A DNA stretch of 55,423 bases from assembly GCA_946494335.1 (NCBI GenBank), contig CAMMBV010000021.1, forward strand, positions 1 through 55,423. The letters run 5' to 3'. The notes under the pieces were generated by a model. It was given only the letters and a program-made list of their open reading frames with translations. It did not search any database and was not told the origin of the DNA. The DNA is from an uncultured Ruminococcus sp. GTDB taxonomy: Bacteria; Bacillota; Clostridia; Lachnospirales; Lachnospiraceae. Both the position numbers and the translations under genes were made by a program. This document shows positions 51,057 to 55,423 of the stretch, one piece after another; the first letter of the stretch is position 1; the number at the start of each line of letters is the position of its first letter.

Positions 51057-52138
51057 TGAAAAAGGAAAAAGTGGTAGTAGGCATGTCCGGCGGTGTGGAT
51101 TCATCCGTTGCAGCCTGGCTTTTGAAGGAGCAGGGATACGACGTGATTGGCGTGACGATGCAGATCTGGCAGGATGAGGAGTCGGGGATACAGGAAGAAA
51201 ACGGGGGATGCTGCGGATTGTCGGCGGTGGAAGACGCCCGGCGTGTAGCTGCCGCTATTGGGATTCCCCACTATGTTATGAACTTTAAAAGAGAGTTCAA
51301 AGAGCGGGTGATTGATTATTTTGTCGCCGAATATGTAAGCGGCAGGACGCCCAATCCCTGCATTGCCTGTAATCGGTACGTGAAGTGGGAATCCCTGCTG
51401 AAACGGAGTCTGGATATCGGGGCCGACTATATTGCCACCGGTCACTATGCCAGAGTGGAAAAGCTGCCAAACGGACGGTTTGCCGTCCGAAATTCTGTGA
51501 CGGCGGCCAAAGACCAGACCTATGCCCTTTATAATCTGACCCAGGATCAGCTTTCGCATACGCTGATGCCGGTAGGGAAATACAGCAAAGATCAGATCCG
51601 GCAAACGGCAGAGAAACTGGGTCTGTCGGTAGCCGGGAAACCGGACAGCCAGGAGATCTGTTTTGTTCCTGACCATGACTATGCCGGATTTATTGACGCA
51701 AGCCTGGGACAGAAAATGCCGGAAGGAAATTTTGTCAATTCCAAAGGGGAGATTTTGGGAAGACATAAAGGGATTACCCATTATACCATTGGACAGCGTA
51801 AGGGATTGAATCTGTCCATGGGGCGTCCGGTGTTTGTGACCCGTATCTGCCCGGAGACCAACGAGGTGGTAATCGGAGACAATGATGAGATTTTCAGCGC
51901 CCGGGTAAAGGCTGGAAAGCTTAATTTCATGGCTATGGCTGCACCGGGAAAGGGTGAGACATTCCGGGCAATCGCGAAAATCCGTTATAATCATAAAGGG
52001 GCTCCCTGCAGCATTACGCGGACAGGGGAGGATGAAATTGTGTGCACCTTTGATGAACCCCAGCGTGCAGCGACGCCGGGACAGGCCCTTGTATTTTATG
52101 AGGGAGAATATGTTGCGGGAGGAGGTACTATCCTATGA
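51056..52138 (+). CDS. mnmA: tRNA-specific 2-thiouridylase MnmA
   Basis: The 360-residue enzyme puts sulfur on U34 of Lys, Glu and Gln tRNAs. PP-loop VGMSGGVDSS at 8-17, catalytic Cys102 (NPCIACNRYVKW) and Cys202 (QEICFVPD), plus the beta-barrel C-terminus (THYTIGQRKGLN; QRAATPGQALVFY). Sulfur comes from the IscS of the same operon. It overlaps iscU by one base and the next gene by 4 bases. Confidence 0.97.
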   Translation: MKKEKVVVGMSGGVDSSVAAWLLKEQGYDVIGVTMQIWQDEESGIQEENGGCCGLSAVEDARRVAAAIGIPHYVMNFKREFKERVIDYFVAEYVSGRTPNPCIACNRYVKWESLLKRSLDIGADYIATGHYARVEKLPNGRFAVRNSVTAAKDQTYALYNLTQDQLSHTLMPVGKYSKDQIRQTAEKLGLSVAGKPDSQEICFVPDHDYAGFIDASLGQKMPEGNFVNSKGEILGRHKGITHYTIGQRKGLNLSMGRPVFVTRICPETNEVVIGDNDEIFSARVKAGKLNFMAMAAPGKGETFRAIAKIRYNHKGAPCSITRTGEDEIVCTFDEPQRAATPGQALVFYEGEYVAGGGTIL

Positions 52139-52929
52139 TGCCGGATTATCATCTGCATACCTGGTTTTCCGGCGACAGCCGGACAGATCCCCATGAAATG
52201 GCCGACCGTGCCATTGGACTGGGGATGAAATCCATCTGTTTTACGGATCATATGGACACGGACAGCGAGGAGCCGGAATTTATTCTGGATACGGACCGCT
52301 ATATTCCTTATATGGAAGCTTTGCGGGAGGAATATGCGGACAGGCTGGATATCCGCATCGGCGTGGAAATTGGTATGCAGCCTCATCTTGCCGGGCGTCA
52401 TTATGATTACGTCCGCAGCTATCCCTTTGATTTTGTCATAGGCTCTCTTCACCTGGTGTACGGCAAAGATCCCTATTTTCCGGAGGTTTTTGAAGGAAGG
52501 CAGGACCGGGAGGTGTACCGGGCCTATCTGGAATCCCTGCTGGATAATCTGAAGGCCTTTAAAGAATATCAGGTTGTGGGGCATATCGATTACGTTGTGC
52601 GGTACGGTGTGCATAAAGCGGAGCAATATGGATATACTGAATATGCCGACATACTGGATGAGATACTGCGCTGCGTCATAGAGGACGGACGCGGGATAGA
52701 GGTCAATACGGCCGGGCTTCAAAAAGGTCTTGGTTTTCCAAATCCCCACTATGACGTGATCAGAAGATACCGGGAGCTGGGCGGAACCATTGTGACAGCA
52801 GGGTCGGACGCCCATGAACCTTCGGGAATCGGACACAGTTTCCGTCAGATAGAAGACTTTCTGAAAGCAGCCGGATTTCGTTACCGGGCTGAATTTAAGA
52901 ATGGTGTACCTGTTTTTATACATTTGTAA
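52135..52929 (+). CDS. hisK: PHP-family histidinol-phosphatase
   Basis: The 264-residue phosphoesterase of the HisJ/HisK type has metal-binding motifs DYHLHTWFSGD at the start, FTDHMD, GVEIGMQ, GSLHLVYG, VGHIDYVVRYG and SDAHEPSGIG. It dephosphorylates histidinol phosphate in histidine synthesis, though some PHP relatives act on other phosphates. The start overlaps the mnmA stop as ATGA. Its link with the iron-sulfur operon is positional and not known to be functional. Confidence 0.88.
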   Translation: MMPDYHLHTWFSGDSRTDPHEMADRAIGLGMKSICFTDHMDTDSEEPEFILDTDRYIPYMEALREEYADRLDIRIGVEIGMQPHLAGRHYDYVRSYPFDFVIGSLHLVYGKDPYFPEVFEGRQDREVYRAYLESLLDNLKAFKEYQVVGHIDYVVRYGVHKAEQYGYTEYADILDEILRCVIEDGRGIEVNTAGLQKGLGFPNPHYDVIRRYRELGGTIVTAGSDAHEPSGIGHSFRQIEDFLKAAGFRYRAEFKNGVPVFIHL

Positions 52930-52964
52930 CAAAAAACAAAAGATAATTTCAATGTAAGTTTTAC

Positions 52965-52993
52965 TTGATATTTTATGACAAATTCTGTAAAAT
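52965..52993 (+). promoter_or_regulatory. gap promoter
   Basis: TTGATA (52965-52970) and TAAAAT (52988-52993) with a 17-base spacer. The leader is about 80 bases. Confidence 0.8.
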
Positions 52994-53080
52994 ATCATTT
53001 AGTGGAGATCTGCATGAACTGATCAGCAGAAAACTTCACCATATATGTATATGCAAATATCATGTTTAGGAGGAATTAAG

Positions 53081-54094
53081 ATGGCAGTAAAAGTAGCGAT
53101 CAATGGTTTTGGACGTATTGGACGTCTGGCATTCAGACAGATGTTTGGAGCAGAAGGATACGAGGTAGTGGCAATTAATGACCTTACTTCTCCGAAAATG
53201 CTTGCACACTTACTGAAATATGATTCATCACAGGGCAAATATGCATTGGCAGATACAGTAAAAGCAGGAGAAGATTCCATTACTGTTGACGGAAAAGAAA
53301 TCAAAATCTATGCAAAAGCAAATGCAGAGGAACTTCCTTGGGGAGAAATCGGTGTGGACGTTGTTCTGGAATGTACAGGATTCTATACATCCAAGGAAAA
53401 AGCTTCCGCTCATATTAAAGCAGGTGCAAGAAAAGTTGTTATTTCCGCACCGGCTGGCAATGACCTGCCCACTATCGTATACAATGTTAACCATGACACA
53501 CTGAAACCGGAAGATACGGTTATCTCCGCAGCTTCCTGTACAACAAACTGTCTGGCTCCCATGGCAAAAGCGCTGAATGATCTGGCACCGGTTCAGAGCG
53601 GTATCATGAGCACAATTCATGCTTACACAGGAGATCAGATGATTCTGGACGGACCGCAGAGAAAAGGCGATCTGAGAAGATCACGTGCAGGTGCAATTAA
53701 TATCGTTCCCAACAGCACAGGCGCTGCAAAAGCCATCGGTCTGGTTATTCCGGAACTGAACGGCAAACTGATCGGTTCTGCACAGCGTGTACCGACTCCG
53801 ACAGGTTCTACTACTATCCTGATTGCAGTTGTAAAAGGAAATGTTACTGTTGATCAGATCAACGAGGCAATGAAAAATGCAGCTACAGAATCCTATGGAT
53901 ATAATGACGAAGAAATCGTATCCAGCGATGTTATCGGCATGACCTACGGCTCTCTGTTTGACGCTACTCAGACAATGGTATCTCCGATGGAAAACGGCGA
54001 TACACAGGTTCAGGTTGTATCCTGGTATGACAATGAAAACTCATATGTAAGCCAGATGGTACGTACGATCAAATACTTTGCAGAATTAGCATAA
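53081..54094 (+). CDS. gap: Glyceraldehyde-3-phosphate dehydrogenase
   Basis: The 337-residue glycolytic enzyme oxidises glyceraldehyde-3-phosphate with NAD+ and phosphate. NAD-binding start [18 protein letters not shown], active-site Cys153 in [12 protein letters not shown], then [13 protein letters not shown] and the C-terminal [18 protein letters not shown] 53081 is preceded by TTTAGGAGG. Codon choice looks highly adapted, as for an abundant enzyme. pgk follows after a terminator, giving separate control of two successive steps. Confidence 0.98.
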   Translation: MAVKVAINGFGRIGRLAFRQMFGAEGYEVVAINDLTSPKMLAHLLKYDSSQGKYALADTVKAGEDSITVDGKEIKIYAKANAEELPWGEIGVDVVLECTGFYTSKEKASAHIKAGARKVVISAPAGNDLPTIVYNVNHDTLKPEDTVISAASCTTNCLAPMAKALNDLAPVQSGIMSTIHAYTGDQMILDGPQRKGDLRRSRAGAINIVPNSTGAAKAIGLVIPELNGKLIGSAQRVPTPTGSTTILIAVVKGNVTVDQINEAMKNAATESYGYNDEEIVSSDVIGMTYGSLFDATQTMVSPMENGDTQVQVVSWYDNENSYVSQMVRTIKYFAELA

Positions 54095-54113
54095 GAAATA
54101 AAAGATCCAAATG

Positions 54114-54143
54114 GGTCCGGTCTGATTGGACCGGACCTTTTTT
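54114..54143 (+). terminator. Terminator between gap and pgk
   Basis: GGTCCGGTC (54114-54122) and GACCGGACC (54129-54137) form a perfect 9-bp stem, loop TGATTG, followed by six T. No promoter is seen between it and pgk, so partial read-through probably supplies pgk. Confidence 0.9.
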
Positions 54144-54164
54144 GCAATAAAAGGAGGGCATGGT

Positions 54165-55370
54165 ATGCTGAATAAGAAATCTGTGGATGATATCAATGTG
54201 AAGGGTCTGAAGGTTCTGGTCAGATGTGATTTTAATGTTCCGTTAAAAGATGGAAAAATCACAGATGAAAACAGACTGGTGGCAGCGCTTCCCACAATCA
54301 AAAAACTGATTGCGGACGGCGGACGCGTGATTCTCTGCTCCCATCTGGGCAAACCCAAGGGAGAACCAAAACCGGAACTTTCTCTGGCGCCTGTAGCAGT
54401 GCGTCTTGGCGAGCTGCTGGGCCAGGAAGTAAAATTTGCCGCTGATCCGGAAGTTGTGGGCCCCAATGCCAAGGCTGCCGCAGCAGAAATGAAAGACGGA
54501 GAAGTTATTCTTCTTGAAAATACCCGTTACCGCAAAGAGGAGACGAAAAACGGAGAAGAATTCAGCAAAGAGCTGGCATCCCTGTGCGATGTGTTTGTAA
54601 ATGATGCGTTTGGAACCGCTCACAGAGCTCACTGCTCCAATGTGGGCGTTACAGGTTTTGTGGATACCTGTGCGGTGGGATATCTGATGCAGAAAGAGAT
54701 TGATTTCCTTGGCAATGCGGTAAACAATCCGGAGAGACCTTTCGTAGCTATTCTGGGCGGAGCCAAAGTAGCGGATAAATTAAATGTTATTGCAAATCTG
54801 CTGGAAAAATGCGATACTTTAATTATCGGCGGAGGTATGGCTTATACATTCCTGAAAGCCAAAGGCGGTCAGATCGGCACATCTTTGGTGGATGATGAGA
54901 AGCTGGATTACTGCAAAGATATGATCGAAAAGGCGCAGAAGCTGGGCAAGAAGCTGCTGCTTCCTGTAGATACCACCATCACCGGCGCATTTCCGGATCC
55001 TATCGACGCACCGGTTGAGACAAGCATCGTACCGTCTGATTCCATTCCGGCGGATATGATGGGTCTGGATATCGGAACCAAAACAGCCGAACTTTTTGCA
55101 GACGCGGTGAAATCAGCCAAAACAGTCGTATGGAACGGCCCCATGGGCGTGTTTGAAAATCCCATTCTTGCAAAGGGAACCATCGCAGTGGCAGAGGCGC
55201 TGGCTCAGACCGATGCGACAACCATCATCGGAGGCGGTGATTCTGCGGCAGCTGTTAATCAGCTGGGATTCGGCGATAAGATGACACATATCTCCACAGG
55301 CGGCGGAGCTTCCCTGGAATTCCTGGAAGGCAAAGAACTCCCCGGCGTTGCAGCCGCCGATAATAAGTAA
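54165..55370 (+). CDS. pgk: Phosphoglycerate kinase
   Basis: The 401-residue enzyme makes ATP from 1,3-bisphosphoglycerate. Motifs: [66 protein letters not shown] and the C-terminal [13 protein letters not shown] with [26 protein letters not shown] lies 6 bases before ATG 54165; the ATG at 54160 is out of frame and hits a stop, and a longer in-frame start at 54126 would fall in the terminator. Confidence 0.98.
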   Translation: MLNKKSVDDINVKGLKVLVRCDFNVPLKDGKITDENRLVAALPTIKKLIADGGRVILCSHLGKPKGEPKPELSLAPVAVRLGELLGQEVKFAADPEVVGPNAKAAAAEMKDGEVILLENTRYRKEETKNGEEFSKELASLCDVFVNDAFGTAHRAHCSNVGVTGFVDTCAVGYLMQKEIDFLGNAVNNPERPFVAILGGAKVADKLNVIANLLEKCDTLIIGGGMAYTFLKAKGGQIGTSLVDDEKLDYCKDMIEKAQKLGKKLLLPVDTTITGAFPDPIDAPVETSIVPSDSIPADMMGLDIGTKTAELFADAVKSAKTVVWNGPMGVFENPILAKGTIAVAEALAQTDATTIIGGGDSAAAVNQLGFGDKMTHISTGGGASLEFLEGKELPGVAAADNK

Positions 55371-55375
55371 AAAGC

Positions 55376-55423
55376 TTAGCGAATGTGAGCCGGAGGCGAA
55401 GCATGAGGTTAGCGTTTACGTAA
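55376..55423. repeat. Short repetitive element at the window end (incomplete)
   Basis: TTAGCG occurs at both ends of a 30-base stretch (from 55376) that contains GCC-GGA-GGC, a tiny hairpin. The GGA loop recalls the first hairpin of the element at 40683. It runs to the window edge. Confidence 0.3.

Overview
The window looks like a chromosome segment of a spore-forming Clostridia, most likely Lachnospiraceae. The evidence is the combination of spo0A, a spoIIM-like gene and a spoVB-like flippase, the gene orders rpsB-tsf, recA-recX-rny and iscR-iscS-iscU-mnmA, strong AGGAGG ribosome sites, and a LexA box of the Gram-positive type. I do not assign a genus.

Bases 1 to about 13.9 kb form an AT-rich accessory island. 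Its left part (1-5400) is a graveyard of insertion sequences (IS21- and IS30-family remnants) and of toxin-antitoxin or Fic-type genes: a type III (CptIN/ToxIN) module with an intact-looking RNA antitoxin but a truncated toxin, an orphan HicB, a complete Fic protein with its own inhibitory motif, and a broken Fic gene that looks like a chimera of two Fic subfamilies. Its right part (5647-13615) is a compact defence operon: an XRE regulator, a TPR protein, a large P-loop ATPase, a large divergent adenosine deaminase and a two-helix membrane protein. The ATPase and deaminase match the RADAR anti-phage system (RdrA, RdrB) in size, order and motifs. The membrane protein fits the SLATT-type accessory. 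The TPR protein lies 2 bases upstream of rdrA and is the best candidate for an undescribed component.

From 13.9 to 23 kb lies a cell-surface and signalling cluster: a transmembrane Ser/Thr kinase, a secreted glutamate-rich protein, an N-acetylmuramoyl-L-alanine amidase with wall-binding repeats, a HAD-CPBP protease fusion and two zinc-ribbon membrane proteins. rpsB-tsf follows. At 25-27 kb a small beta protein is paired with a HipA-like kinase. At 27-33 kb there is a GPH-type transporter, a PucR regulator and two tandem URO-D-family proteins, which together look like a catabolic methyl-transfer locus, followed by a D-2-hydroxyacid dehydrogenase.

From 33 to 55 kb the window is ordinary core genome: serine acetyltransferase, patatin, CsoR, DegV, PlsY plus a diacylglycerol glycosyltransferase, spo0A, glgA, recA-recX, rny, spoIIM-xerD, then spoVB-aroF on the minus strand, the iron-sulfur/tRNA thiolation operon with a histidinol-phosphatase, and gap-pgk. 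Most transcription units are bounded by clear hairpin terminators and near-consensus promoters. A structured GC-rich multi-hairpin element sits between glgA and recA.
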